The position numbers and the translations under genes were made by a program. A stretch of 43,104 bases of DNA, from assembly GCA_002348385.1 (NCBI GenBank), contig DEBD01000018.1:59839-102942 (forward strand), read 5' to 3'. This DNA is from Gammaproteobacteria bacterium UBA2965. Lineage in GTDB: Bacteria > Pseudomonadota > Gammaproteobacteria > Pseudomonadales > Azotimanducaceae. This document shows, in pieces, positions 25,149-33,339 of the stretch. The stretch's first letter is position 1; the number at the start of each line of letters is the position of its first letter. The notes below the pieces were generated by a model. It saw nothing but the letters and a program-made list of their open reading frames with translations. It had not been told where the DNA came from and searched no databases.

Positions 25149-25997
25149 ATGGCAAGCGGCGAAGGATCATCAGCTGAATATATTCAGCATCACCTGACGA
25201 ACCTGACCTATGGTCAGCACCCGGACGGCACCTGGGGGTTCGCGCATTCCGCACAGGAAGCCCAGGCCATGGGGCTGTGGACCGTCAACGTGGATTCCAT
25301 GGTCTGGAGCCTGCTCACGGGCCTCGTGTTTGTCTGGGTGTTCTATAAAGGTGCGCGTAAGGCCACCGCTGGCGTCCCCGGGGGTCTGCAGAACGCGGTG
25401 GAGATGATCGTAGACTTCATCGACGACACCACCAGGAGCATCTTCAACTACAACAATCCGCTCGTGGCCCCCATGGCGCTCACCATCTTTGTATGGGTGT
25501 GGCTCATGAACTTCATGGACCTCATTCCCGTGGACTGGATTCCGGGATTGTCGGCAGCCCTTGGCATTCACTATATGAAGATCGTGCCAACCACTGACCC
25601 GAACATCACCATGGCCATGGCGTTTTCAGTCTTCGCCCTGATTTTGTACTACAGCATCAAACGCAAAGGGGTGGGTGGTTTCATCGGCGAGCTGGCGTTT
25701 CACCCCTTTCCAAAGTTCCTGTTTCCCGTGAACCTGATTCTCGAAGGGGTCACGTTGATTGCCAAACCCTTGTCTTTGGGGCTGCGGCTGTTCGGCAATA
25801 TGTATGCCGGCGAGATGATTTTCGTGCTGATCGCGCTGATGTTCACCGGCGGGATCTTCATGGGCGTTTTCGGAGGTGTGCTGCAGTGGGGGTGGGCGGT
25901 GTTCCACGTACTCATCATCACGCTGCAGGCATTTATCTTCGCTGTGCTCACGGTGGTTTACCTCACCCAGGCGCACGACGTAGAGGAAGCGCATTGA
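25149..25997 (+). CDS. atpB: ATP synthase Fo subunit a
   Basis: Stator subunit that forms the two proton half-channels beside the c-ring. The 282-residue membrane protein carries the essential Arg213 in LGLRLFGNMYAGEM, equivalent to E. coli Arg210, and the following helix QAFIFAVLTVVYL. No signs of Na+ specificity are visible. It ends 78 nt before atpE. Confidence 0.97.
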   Translation: MASGEGSSAEYIQHHLTNLTYGQHPDGTWGFAHSAQEAQAMGLWTVNVDSMVWSLLTGLVFVWVFYKGARKATAGVPGGLQNAVEMIVDFIDDTTRSIFNYNNPLVAPMALTIFVWVWLMNFMDLIPVDWIPGLSAALGIHYMKIVPTTDPNITMAMAFSVFALILYYSIKRKGVGGFIGELAFHPFPKFLFPVNLILEGVTLIAKPLSLGLRLFGNMYAGEMIFVLIALMFTGGIFMGVFGGVLQWGWAVFHVLIITLQAFIFAVLTVVYLTQAHDVEEAH

Positions 25998-26075
25998 CTA
26001 AAAGGCGCCTAAGCCGGGGCGCTGGGATAGAGCTAGATTAATCGGCATACGACAAGCAACTAATTGGGAGTAATC

Positions 26076-26309
26076 ATGGAACTAGCAGTTCTTTTGTACG
26101 TAGCGGGCGGACTCATGATGGGTCTGGGCGCTGTCGGAGCCGCCATCGGTGTGGGCGTGCTGGGCGGCAAGTTTTTGGAGGGCGTGGCGCGTCAGCCGGA
26201 GCTGTTGCCCATGCTGCGTACCCAGCTCTTCATCGTACTGGGTCTGGTCGACGCGGTGCCCATGATTGCAGTGGGTATCGGCCTGTACGTGATTTTTGCG
26301 GTCGGTTAA
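26076..26309 (+). CDS. atpE: ATP synthase Fo subunit c
   Basis: Hairpin of two transmembrane helices that assembles into the rotor ring. The 77 residues include the polar loop RQP at 39-41 and the proton-carrying Asp59 in GLVDAVPMI; lack of the Gln/Glu pattern of Na+-type rings suggests H+ coupling. The ATG at 26076 is preceded by GGGAG with 5-nt spacing, which decides it over an in-frame TTG at 26064. The 78-nt gap before it contains an A/T-richer stretch, possibly a translation enhancer like the one known for E. coli atpE. Confidence 0.97.
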   Translation: MELAVLLYVAGGLMMGLGAVGAAIGVGVLGGKFLEGVARQPELLPMLRTQLFIVLGLVDAVPMIAVGIGLYVIFAVG

Positions 26310-26355
26310 TCGGCTGCAGATCAGAACGGTAAGTTGAGTCTTTAGGGGCTAGATC

Positions 26356-26829
26356 ATGACGCTAAGTCTTGGAACGTTACTCGGCCAAACGCTGACGTTT
26401 ATCGTCTTCGTTTATTTCTGCAAGCGGTTCATCTGGCCGCCGGTCATCAATGCCATGCGAGAAAGGCAAACGGCCATTGCCGAAGGCCTCGCTTCGGCGG
26501 AGCGTGCAGGCAAAGACCTGGAGCTGGCGCAAGAGCGCGCCACCGAGGAGCTGCGCGAAGCCAGAGGCGAAGCCCAGCAGATTATCGAGCAGGCCCGCGG
26601 CCGCGCCAATCAGATGATCGACGAGGCAAAAGCCGAAGCTAAGGAAGAGGGTGAGCGTATCAAGGAAGCAGCGCGAGCCGAGGTCGAGCAGGAAATGAAT
26701 CGCGCCAAAGAGACATTGCGCGCGCAGGTGGCTGCCCTTTCGGTGGCGGGTGCTGAGAAGGTGCTCGGCGCCAGCGTGGATGAAGCCAAGCACGGCGAGC
26801 TGCTCAGCCAGCTTGCCGGGGATCTGTAG
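26356..26829 (+). CDS. atpF: ATP synthase Fo subunit b
   Basis: Peripheral stalk subunit linking Fo to F1 as a dimer. The 157-residue protein has one N-terminal transmembrane helix (about 5-27) followed by a long Glu/Ala/Arg-rich helix of coiled-coil character (about 35-140). Length and composition match the family. It starts 46 nt after atpE and is followed by atpH after 8 nt. Confidence 0.96.
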   Translation: MTLSLGTLLGQTLTFIVFVYFCKRFIWPPVINAMRERQTAIAEGLASAERAGKDLELAQERATEELREARGEAQQIIEQARGRANQMIDEAKAEAKEEGERIKEAARAEVEQEMNRAKETLRAQVAALSVAGAEKVLGASVDEAKHGELLSQLAGDL

Positions 26830-26837
26830 GGCGCATC

Positions 26838-27377
26838 ATGGCGGAATTGGCAACACTGGCCAGACCCTACGCCAATGCGGTTTTCGCGACCGCAAAGAGC
26901 GACGGCAACCTGGAGCGGTGGTCGCGTATGTTGGGGTTTTTGGTCACAGCGGCGTTGGAGCCCCAGGTCAAGAGCCTGCTGGATGCCCCCGAAGTGAGCG
27001 ATGAGCAGAAAGCATATCGGTTGGTGGAGATCTGCGGTGACGAGATGAACGACCGGGCGCGCAAGTTCGTTACCGTGCTGGCGCAGAACAAGCGCCTGGA
27101 CATACTCGCTGCGATACGCGAGCAGTTCGAAGCCTTGCGGGCGGCCGAAGAGCAGACGCTGGACGTGGAGGTGATATCCGCCTACCCCGTCTCGGAGCGC
27201 GAGCGCGACCAACTCAGCGATGCGCTGGCCAAAAAATACTCGAAGCAGGTGAACCTCACGAGCTCGGTAGACCAAAGCCTCATCGGCGGGGCCATTATCC
27301 GGGCCGGCGACACTGTGATCGACGGTTCGCTGCGCGGCAAGCTCGACAAGCTGGCGGAAACACTACAAAGAAACTGA
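26838..27377 (+). CDS. atpH: ATP synthase F1 subunit delta
   Basis: Caps the F1 head and binds the b-subunit stalk. The 179-residue protein has the typical N-terminal helical bundle starting ELATLARPYANAVF and the C-terminal signature SLIGGAIIRAGDTVIDGSLRGKL near residues 147-169. It lies 8 nt after atpF; atpA follows 39 nt downstream. Confidence 0.97.
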   Translation: MAELATLARPYANAVFATAKSDGNLERWSRMLGFLVTAALEPQVKSLLDAPEVSDEQKAYRLVEICGDEMNDRARKFVTVLAQNKRLDILAAIREQFEALRAAEEQTLDVEVISAYPVSERERDQLSDALAKKYSKQVNLTSSVDQSLIGGAIIRAGDTVIDGSLRGKLDKLAETLQRN

Positions 27378-27416
27378 TTCCGCGGGCGATTTGCGGAATA
27401 GATTGAGGAATTGGAC

Positions 27417-28961
27417 ATGCAACAACTGAATCCTTCTGAAATCAGCGACATCATCCGGCATCGGATAGAAGGTCTGGATGTACGCGCTGAGGCGCAAAAT
27501 GAAGGAACCATCGTTGGTGTCTCGGACGGTATCGTGCGGATCCACGGGCTGGCTGATGCGCAGTACGGTGAGATGATCGAGTTCACCGGTGGGCTTTACG
27601 GCATGGCGATGAACCTGGAGCGCGATTCTGTAGGCGTGGTGGTGCTTGGCGATTACGAAGGGCTATCCGAGGGCATGACCGCTCGTTGTACCGGCCGCAT
27701 CCTCGAGGTGCCCGTAGGCCGGGAGCTTCTGGGTCGCGTGGTGGACTCGCTGGGTAATCCCATCGATGGCAAAGGGCCCATCGGCTCCTCGGACACTGCC
27801 CCCGTGGAAAAGGTCGCCCCCGGCGTTATCGCCCGGCAGTCCGTAGACCAGCCCGTGCAGATCGGGCTCAAGTGTATCGATTCCATGGTGCCAATCGGCC
27901 GTGGTCAGCGCGAGCTGATCATCGGCGACCGCCAAATCGGCAAGACGGCCATTGCGGTTGATGCCATCATCAACCAGAAAGACAGTGGTATTAAGTGCGT
28001 TTACGTGGCCATCGGTCAGAAGATGTCCACTATAGCGAACATCGTGCGCACCCTTGAGGAGCACGGCGCGCTGGACAACACCATCATCGTGGCCGCCAGC
28101 GCTTCCGATCCCGCACCCATGCAGTTCATCGCCCCATATTCGGGTTGCAGCATGGGCGAGTACTTCCGTGACAACGGCGAAGATGCGCTGATCATCTACG
28201 ATGACCTCACCAAGCAGGCCTGGGCCTACCGGCAGATCTCTCTGTTGCTCAAGCGCCCACCGGGACGGGAAGCCTATCCGGGTGATGTTTTCTATCTGCA
28301 CTCCCGCCTGTTGGAGCGTGCGGCACGGGTGAACGCCGACTACGTAGAGCAGTACACGGACGGCAAGGTGAAGGGTCAGAGCGGCTCACTGACCGCGCTG
28401 CCCATCATCGAGACCCAGGCCGGCGACGTTTCGGCATTCGTACCGACCAACGTGATCTCTATTACCGACGGCCAGATCTTCCTGGAAACCGACAACTTCA
28501 ACTCTGGTCTTCGTCCTGCCATGAGCCCCGGGATCTCGGTATCGCGAGTGGGTGGCTCTGCTCAGGTGTCGTTCATGAAGAAGATCTCCGGGGGCATTAA
28601 GCTGGCGCTTGCCCAGTATCGCGAGCTGGCGGCGTTTTCACAGTTTGCATCCGACCTGGATGACGCCACGCGGCGCCAGTTGGAACACGGCCGGCGTGTA
28701 ACCGAGCTGATGAAGCAGAAGCAGTACTCGCCCATGACCGTTGCCGATATGGGGGTCAGCCTGTTTGCCGCCAACTCTGGCTACCTGGAAGACATCGAGG
28801 TGGATCAGGTGCTGGAGTTCGAGCAGGGCCTGCTGGCCTACATGCACTCGGAGCACGCCGAGTTCATGCAGAACATCAACGAAAGCGGTGACTACAGCGA
28901 CGAAATCGAAGCCGCCATGCGCGAAGCCATTGAGGCATACAAAGCACAGGCCAACTTTTAG
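27417..28961 (+). CDS. atpA: ATP synthase F1 subunit alpha
   Basis: Non-catalytic nucleotide-binding subunit of the alpha3beta3 head. The ATG at 27417 gives 514 residues beginning MQQLNPSEISDII; GAGGA 8 nt upstream supports it over an in-frame TTG at 27411. Walker A GDRQIGKT lies at 170-177, and the arginine-finger region PAMSPGISVSRVGGSAQ comes later. Length and domains (beta-barrel, nucleotide-binding, C-terminal helical) are standard. Confidence 0.98.
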   Translation: MQQLNPSEISDIIRHRIEGLDVRAEAQNEGTIVGVSDGIVRIHGLADAQYGEMIEFTGGLYGMAMNLERDSVGVVVLGDYEGLSEGMTARCTGRILEVPVGRELLGRVVDSLGNPIDGKGPIGSSDTAPVEKVAPGVIARQSVDQPVQIGLKCIDSMVPIGRGQRELIIGDRQIGKTAIAVDAIINQKDSGIKCVYVAIGQKMSTIANIVRTLEEHGALDNTIIVAASASDPAPMQFIAPYSGCSMGEYFRDNGEDALIIYDDLTKQAWAYRQISLLLKRPPGREAYPGDVFYLHSRLLERAARVNADYVEQYTDGKVKGQSGSLTALPIIETQAGDVSAFVPTNVISITDGQIFLETDNFNSGLRPAMSPGISVSRVGGSAQVSFMKKISGGIKLALAQYRELAAFSQFASDLDDATRRQLEHGRRVTELMKQKQYSPMTVADMGVSLFAANSGYLEDIEVDQVLEFEQGLLAYMHSEHAEFMQNINESGDYSDEIEAAMREAIEAYKAQANF

Positions 28962-28973
28962 TCGGAGTATCAC

Positions 28974-29834
28974 ATGGCCGTCGGTAAGGAAATCAAAAAG
29001 AAGATCGGTAGCGTAGAGAACACGCAGAAGATCACCAGCGCCATGCAAATGGTGGCGGCCAGCAAGATGCGCCGCACCCAGGAGCGTATGCGTGAGGGCA
29101 AGCCCTACGCCGAAAAGATTCGTGCAGTGATCGGGCATCTTGCCAACTCCAACCCGGAGTACCGCCATACCTATATGGAGCCACGTGAGATCAAGCGGGT
29201 TGGGTACCTTGTTGTGTCCACGGATAAGGGGCTGTGCGGCGGCCTCAACATCAATCTGTTCCGGGCCCTGGTTCGGGATATGGCTGAGTGGCACGCTAAA
29301 GGCGTTGAGTCCGACCTGGGGCTGGTTGGCAACAAGGCGGCTGCTTTTTTCCGCTCCGTGGGCGGAAATGTGGTGGCTGCGATCAATAACGTGGGCGACG
29401 TGCCGGTGCTGGCCGATCTGATCGGCGGCATCAAGGTCATGTTGGATGCCTACGACGAGAAGAAGATCGACGCGCTGTACATTGTGAGTAACGAGTTCGT
29501 CAACACAATGACGCAGGCACCCACAATTCGGCAGCTGCTGCCGCTGAACCCAGCGGAAGACGAGTCCAGTGGGCACCGGTGGGACTACATTTACGAACCG
29601 GATGCGCGGCAACTTATCGAAGGCCTGGTGACCCGGTTTGTTGAGTCCCAGGTCTATCAGGCGGTGGTTGAGAACGGTGCCTGTGAGCAGGCGGCCAAGA
29701 TGGTCGCCATGAAGAGCGCCACGGAAAACGCGGAAAAATTGATCGATGAGCTCAGGCTCATCTACAACAACGCCCGGCAAGCGGCGATTACTCAGGAAAT
29801 TGCTGAGATCGTAGGCGGGGCGGCGGCCGTATAG
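28974..29834 (+). CDS. atpG: ATP synthase F1 subunit gamma
   Basis: Central rotating shaft that couples c-ring rotation to catalysis. The 286-residue protein has the paired long helices at both ends: N-terminal KEIKKKIGSVENTQKITSAM and C-terminal MKSATENAEKLIDELRLIYN. The Rossmann-like middle contains STDKGLCGGLN near 78-88. GGAG precedes the ATG at 28974. atpD starts 50 nt downstream. Confidence 0.97.
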   Translation: MAVGKEIKKKIGSVENTQKITSAMQMVAASKMRRTQERMREGKPYAEKIRAVIGHLANSNPEYRHTYMEPREIKRVGYLVVSTDKGLCGGLNINLFRALVRDMAEWHAKGVESDLGLVGNKAAAFFRSVGGNVVAAINNVGDVPVLADLIGGIKVMLDAYDEKKIDALYIVSNEFVNTMTQAPTIRQLLPLNPAEDESSGHRWDYIYEPDARQLIEGLVTRFVESQVYQAVVENGACEQAAKMVAMKSATENAEKLIDELRLIYNNARQAAITQEIAEIVGGAAAV

Positions 29835-29884
29835 CGGCCGCACGCAGAAAACGACATAGAGAATCTGGAACAAGAGGCAGAAGC

Positions 29885-31267
29885 ATGAGCAGCGGTCGAA
29901 TCGTACAAATCATTGGTGCAGTTATCGACGTGGAGTTCGCGCGTGAAGAAGTACCCAAGGTGTACGACGCCTTGAAGGTGACGGAAACGGGCCTGACGCT
30001 GGAGGTGCAGCAGCAGCTAGGTGATGGCGTGGTACGGTCCATTGCCATGGGGGCGTCCGATGGCTTGTCAAGAGGCCTGGAGGTAACTAACACCGATCAG
30101 CCCATTGCCATTCCCGTGGGCGAGGAGACCCTGGGCCGCATCGTGAACGTGCTGGGCGAGCCCATCGACGAGAAAGGCCCCGTCAACGCGCGCAAGAACA
30201 TGCCCATTCACCGCAAGCCGCCCTCCTACGAGGACCAGCTCGGGGGCAATGAAATTCTGGAAACCGGCGTGAAGGTGATCGACCTCATCTGCCCCTTTGC
30301 GAAGGGCGGTAAGGTTGGGTTGTTCGGCGGTGCCGGGGTGGGCAAGACGGTCACCATGCTGGAGCTCATCCGCAACATCGCCACCGAGCACTCGGGTCTT
30401 TCCGTATTTGCCGGTGTGGGCGAGCGGACTCGGGAAGGAAACGACTTCTATTACGAAATGGAAGAGTCTGGGGTGCTGGACAAGATCTCGCTGGTATTCG
30501 GGCAGATGAACGAGCCGCCGGGCAACCGGCTGCGGGTGGCGCTCACCGGTCTGACTATGGCAGAAGAGTTTCGCGACGAAGGCCGCGACGTTCTGCTGTT
30601 CGTTGACAACATATACCGGTACACCCTGGCGGGTACCGAGGTGTCCGCGCTGTTGGGACGCATGCCCTCGGCGGTAGGCTACCAGCCCAACCTGGCCGAA
30701 GAGATGGGGGTGCTCCAGGAGCGCATCACCACCACCAAGACCGGATCCATCACGTCGGTGCAGGCCGTATACGTTCCCGCCGACGACCTCACAGACCCGT
30801 CGCCGGCGACCACGTTTGCCCACCTGGACTCCACGGTGACCTTGTCGCGGGCCATCACCGACCTGGGTATCTACCCGGCGGTGGATCCTCTGGACTCCAC
30901 CAGCCGTCAGCTCGACCCGCTGGTTGTCGGCGAGGAGCATTACCAGGTGGCCCAGGGCGTGCAGCAGATGCTGCAACGCTATCAGGAGCTGCGCGACATC
31001 ATTGCCATTCTGGGCATGGACGAGCTCACGGAAGAAGACAAGCAGCTGGTTTATCGCGCTCGCAAGATGCAGCAGTTCTTCTCCCAGCCCATGTTCGTAG
31101 CAGAACCGTTCACGGGCCAAAGCGGCGTTTACGTGTCTCGCGAAGACACGGTGCGCAGCTTCAAGGGCATTCTGGAAGGCGAGTACGACAATCTGCCGGA
31201 ACAAGCGTTCTACATGGTCGGCACCATTGAGGACGCGGTGAAGAAAGCGGAAACCCTGGAAGACTAG
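29885..31267 (+). CDS. atpD: ATP synthase F1 subunit beta
   Basis: Catalytic subunit that synthesises ATP. The 460-residue protein has Walker A GGAGVGKT at 148-155, the catalytic GERTREGND near 179-187, Walker B LLFVDNIYRYT, and the DELSEE-type lever sequence, here DELTEEDK. GAGG lies before the ATG at 29885. Nothing is missing from the active site. Confidence 0.98.
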   Translation: MSSGRIVQIIGAVIDVEFAREEVPKVYDALKVTETGLTLEVQQQLGDGVVRSIAMGASDGLSRGLEVTNTDQPIAIPVGEETLGRIVNVLGEPIDEKGPVNARKNMPIHRKPPSYEDQLGGNEILETGVKVIDLICPFAKGGKVGLFGGAGVGKTVTMLELIRNIATEHSGLSVFAGVGERTREGNDFYYEMEESGVLDKISLVFGQMNEPPGNRLRVALTGLTMAEEFRDEGRDVLLFVDNIYRYTLAGTEVSALLGRMPSAVGYQPNLAEEMGVLQERITTTKTGSITSVQAVYVPADDLTDPSPATTFAHLDSTVTLSRAITDLGIYPAVDPLDSTSRQLDPLVVGEEHYQVAQGVQQMLQRYQELRDIIAILGMDELTEEDKQLVYRARKMQQFFSQPMFVAEPFTGQSGVYVSREDTVRSFKGILEGEYDNLPEQAFYMVGTIEDAVKKAETLED

Positions 31268-31278
31268 AGGAAGCCGCG

Positions 31279-31701
31279 ATGGCTATGACCTTTCACTGCG
31301 ACATCGTCAGCGCCGAGAAGGAGATCTTCTCCGGCCGTGTTGTGCAGCTTACAGCCACAGGAACCATCGGCGAGCTGGGCATCCTGGCTGGGCACGCGCC
31401 GCTGCTCACCGGCATTCGCCCGGGCCCGGTGCGTTTGCAGATGGACGATGGCGAGGAGGAAGTATTCTTCGCTTCCGGCGGGTTTCTGGAAGTGCAGCCG
31501 GGAGTAGTCACCATTCTTGCTGATACCGCGCTGCGGGCCGAAGACATCGATGAAGCTTCCGCCGTTGAGGCCCAGCAGGAGGCCGAGCGAGCGCTGGTGG
31601 AACAGGCGGCGGGCGTGGAGTTCTCCGCTGCCGCGGCGATGCTGGCTGAAGCTACGGCCCGTCAGCGTACCCTGGCCGAGCTGAGAAAACGCCGCCGCTA
31701 A
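31279..31701 (+). CDS. atpC: ATP synthase F1 subunit epsilon
   Basis: Inhibitory and coupling subunit at the foot of the gamma shaft. The 140-residue protein has the N-terminal beta-sandwich (MAMTFHCDIVSAEKEIFSG, then ELGILAGHAPLLT and the FLEVQPG motif) and a C-terminal helical hairpin that is Ala/Glu-rich. It follows atpD by 11 nt and ends the atp operon. No convincing terminator hairpin is visible before glmU. Confidence 0.97.
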   Translation: MAMTFHCDIVSAEKEIFSGRVVQLTATGTIGELGILAGHAPLLTGIRPGPVRLQMDDGEEEVFFASGGFLEVQPGVVTILADTALRAEDIDEASAVEAQQEAERALVEQAAGVEFSAAAAMLAEATARQRTLAELRKRRR

Positions 31702-31760
31702 CGAGATGGCCGGGGCCGAGTTCGCGGGTTCGTTCACGCCCTTTTTGCCAATACCCATCC

Positions 31761-31766
31761 TATAAT
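31761..31766 (+). promoter_or_regulatory. Possible -10 element upstream of glmU
   Basis: A perfect TATAAT hexamer lies 59 nt before the glmU ATG, in the 124-nt gap after atpC. No TTGACA-like sequence is found 16-18 nt upstream and there is no TGn extension, so promoter activity is uncertain. Confidence 0.35.
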
Positions 31767-31825
31767 TCCTTGGCGCTGCCGCAGGTGTGCCTGCGCCCCG
31801 CCCCTATTTAGCGCGAGGAAGACAA

Positions 31826-33217
31826 ATGTCAGAAGCTTCAGGATTGGAAGTAATCGTTCTGGCCGCCGGTCGCGGCAAGCGGATGCGGTCAAAGTCTCCC
31901 AAAATGGTTCACACGCTCGCGGGCCGGCCACTGCTGCAGCATGTGCTGGATGCCGTGTCTGCGCTGGCGCCTGAGCGGGTGCACGTGGTTGTGGGACATC
32001 AGGCCGAGCAAGTCCAGGATGTGGTGGGGGCGGAAGCTGACGTCAACTGGGTGCAGCAGGGAGAACCTCAGGGTACCGGACATGCCGTGGGTGCGGCGCT
32101 GCCGTCGCTGGCGCGCGACGCTACCGCCCTGATACTGCTGGGGGACGTTCCTCTGGTGTCGGTCCCCACCTTGCAGGCCTGTGTGGCGGCAGCGGGGCCC
32201 AATAGCGTCGCCTTGGTCACCGCCGAGCTGGATGACCCGGCCCAGCTTGGCCGGATCGTGCGTAATGAAGACGGCAGCGTGGCCGCTATTGTGGAGTACG
32301 CAGACGCGACGGATGCCCAGCGTGAGCAAAAGGAAATCAACTCTGGAATCATGGCGCTGCCGGCAGCGCTGCTGGGTGAGCTGCTGGTGGGTGTGTCTGC
32401 CGACAACGCCCAGGGAGAATACTATCTGACCGACATCGTGACCCTGGCGCGCGCGCGCCACATCGATGTGGTAGCGGTGAGCGCGCCTACCCAGCAGGAA
32501 GTGGCCGGCGTAAATGACCGGGCCGAGCTTGCCGAGCTGGAGCGCCACTATCAGCAGCGCATCGCCCAAGAGCTGATGGAAGGAGGCGTTACCCTAGCGG
32601 ATCCTTCCCGGCTGGATGTACGGGGCAACGTCAGTGCGGGAGAGGACTGCTTCATCGATGTGAACGTGGTGCTGCAGGGTCGCGTGGTCATGGGCGACTC
32701 GGTAACCATCGGCCCGGGCTGCGTCATCAGCGATTCCGAGCTCGGCTCGGGAGTGTACGTCCACCCCAACACCGTTGTGGAAGGCGCCGTGGTTGCCGCG
32801 GACTGCAACCTGGGCCCGTTTGCGCGCATCCGTCCGGGAACCCAGCTCGGCGAAGGCGTGAAGATCGGCAACTTCGTCGAAACCAAGCAAGCCCGCCTCG
32901 GCGCTGGAACCAAGGCGAGCCACCTTGCCTACCTTGGCGATGCGGAGCTGGGAGAGGATTGCAACGTGGGTGCGGGCACGGTGACCTGCAACTACGACGG
33001 CGTTAGCAAGCACCGCACGAGTATCGGCGACCGGGTTTTCGTGGGCACCAACTCCACGCTGGTGGCGCCCATTGGCATCGGCGACGACGCATACGTCGGT
33101 GCCGGTTCTACGCTCACCAGCAAGGTCGGGGACGGCGATCTGGCAATCGGTCGCGCGCGTCAGCGCAACATTCACGGCTGGGTGCGACCAGACCGGCGCG
33201 AAGCCAAAGACGACTAG
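31826..33217 (+). CDS. glmU: Bifunctional UDP-N-acetylglucosamine pyrophosphorylase / glucosamine-1-phosphate acetyltransferase
   Basis: Makes UDP-GlcNAc for peptidoglycan and LPS in two steps. The ATG at 31826 follows AGGA and gives 463 residues; an in-frame GTG 39 nt upstream is less likely. The N-terminal uridyltransferase has LAAGRGKRM at 12-20, QGTGHA, and the GDVPL metal site. The C-terminal left-handed beta-helix has repeated hexapeptides and the acetyltransferase segment FVETKQARLGAGTKASHLAY. Placement after atpC is typical, but glmS, which often follows, is absent here. Confidence 0.97.
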   Translation: MSEASGLEVIVLAAGRGKRMRSKSPKMVHTLAGRPLLQHVLDAVSALAPERVHVVVGHQAEQVQDVVGAEADVNWVQQGEPQGTGHAVGAALPSLARDATALILLGDVPLVSVPTLQACVAAAGPNSVALVTAELDDPAQLGRIVRNEDGSVAAIVEYADATDAQREQKEINSGIMALPAALLGELLVGVSADNAQGEYYLTDIVTLARARHIDVVAVSAPTQQEVAGVNDRAELAELERHYQQRIAQELMEGGVTLADPSRLDVRGNVSAGEDCFIDVNVVLQGRVVMGDSVTIGPGCVISDSELGSGVYVHPNTVVEGAVVAADCNLGPFARIRPGTQLGEGVKIGNFVETKQARLGAGTKASHLAYLGDAELGEDCNVGAGTVTCNYDGVSKHRTSIGDRVFVGTNSTLVAPIGIGDDAYVGAGSTLTSKVGDGDLAIGRARQRNIHGWVRPDRREAKDD

Positions 33218-33339
33218 CCCGGCAAGTCCAGGCAACGGGCGTTCCAAATGCGTGCCGGATGGGCATACGCGGCCCCGTAGCGCGACCCCTTCAAGTACAA
33301 TGATCCGCTCCCTTTGAATTTGGTGCGCACGAGTCCTCC

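Noticed and set aside
28638..29873. Long open frame (411 codons) antisense to atpA/atpG
   Set aside because: It spans two well-supported genes and their gap, with no recognisable domain.
30068..31204. Long open frame (378 codons) antisense to atpD
   Set aside because: It mirrors the codon pattern of atpD and has no recognisable protein motif.
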